Assembly: GCA_012798485.1 (NCBI GenBank)
Contig: JAAZND010000067.1
Location: 1-5,938 of the forward strand
Length of the DNA: 5,938 nucleotides
Direction: 5' to 3'
Source: Candidatus Beckwithbacteria bacterium
GTDB lineage: Bacteria; Patescibacteriota; Microgenomatia; UBA1400; UBA1449
In this document: one piece after another, positions 5,830 through 5,938 of the stretch
Position numbering within the stretch: position 1 is the first letter of the stretch
Layout of the letters: each line of letters opens with the position of its first letter
Program-made: the position numbers and the translations under genes
The notes under the pieces: generated by a model
What the model was told of the DNA's origin: nothing
Seen by the model: only the letters and a program-made list of their open reading frames with translations
Database searches by the model: none

Positions 5830-5938
5830 TATTTTTTAACTTTTGTAATTCTTCATCAAACTTTTCTTTAGGAGTGTAATAGTTAAGACATTTTCTAGGT
5901 CGATTATTTATCTCCTCTAGTATATCAATTAATTCATC
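5807..5938 (-). CDS. IS30-family transposase, C-terminal part
   Basis: The last 43 codons of a minus-strand gene that enters from the right edge and ends with TAG at 5809-5807. The residues include EEINNRPRKCLNYYTPKEKF, the characteristic end of IS30-family DDE transposases (pattern NxRPRK-x-L-x-Y-x-TP-x-E-x-F), followed by a short basic tail with KCCDYT. The catalytic residues lie upstream, outside the window. It reads toward the racemase remnant and trpS with no visible terminator between, so IS-initiated transcription may run into trpS. Confidence 0.85.
   Translation of the reverse strand, partial: DELIDILEEINNRPRKCLNYYTPKEKFDEELQKLKNSKCCDYT

Noticed and set aside
1..5938. CRISPR arrays, tRNA or rRNA genes, toxin-antitoxin or defence genes
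   Set aside because: No regularly spaced repeats, no cloverleaf or rRNA-like sequence, and no recognisable defence or toxin motif on either strand.

Overview
The window is AT-rich and uses the standard genetic code: FtsH and TrpS are full length, with TAA stops and no in-frame TGA. The style of the genes (compact aminoacylation genes, a 629-residue FtsH, a stand-alone tRNA-binding domain, AT-rich codons, scattered transposases) suggests an uncultured bacterium, most likely of the Patescibacteria/CPR. That assignment is inference from protein style, not from a marker gene.

Layout. Bases 1-86 hold the start of a minus-strand frame running off the left edge, with a sigma-factor-like N-terminus (tentative). 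Bases about 66-1192 hold an insertion sequence with a DDE transposase of the MULE/IS256 type. Its true N-terminus, including a zinc ribbon, lies upstream of the first legal start codon and is cut off from its ATG by one extra A in an A6 run. Next is a plus-strand gene for an unrecognised 193-residue protein (1285-1866), whose likely promoter lies at the IS edge. Bases 1867-2208 are gene-free and look like decayed coding sequence.

From 5552 down to 2209 everything real is on the minus strand: trpS (tryptophanyl-tRNA synthetase), a short gene for a MetRS-beta/Arc1p-like tRNA-binding domain, and ftsH (membrane AAA+ metalloprotease). The tRNA-binding gene and ftsH are 2 bp apart and share a good sigma70-type promoter that would give an almost leaderless transcript. 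trpS has a strong Shine-Dalgarno sequence that overlaps the end of an upstream aspartate/glutamate racemase gene.

Only the C-terminal third of that racemase remains. It is interrupted by an IS30-family element whose transposase C-terminus fills 5807-5938. The IS30 gene, the racemase remnant and trpS all read in one direction, and the first two are in the same frame, separated by a single TAG. The window is thus a translation and protein-quality-control block flanked on both sides by insertion sequences, each beside decayed or unrecognised sequence. No defence system, CRISPR array, tRNA or rRNA was seen.
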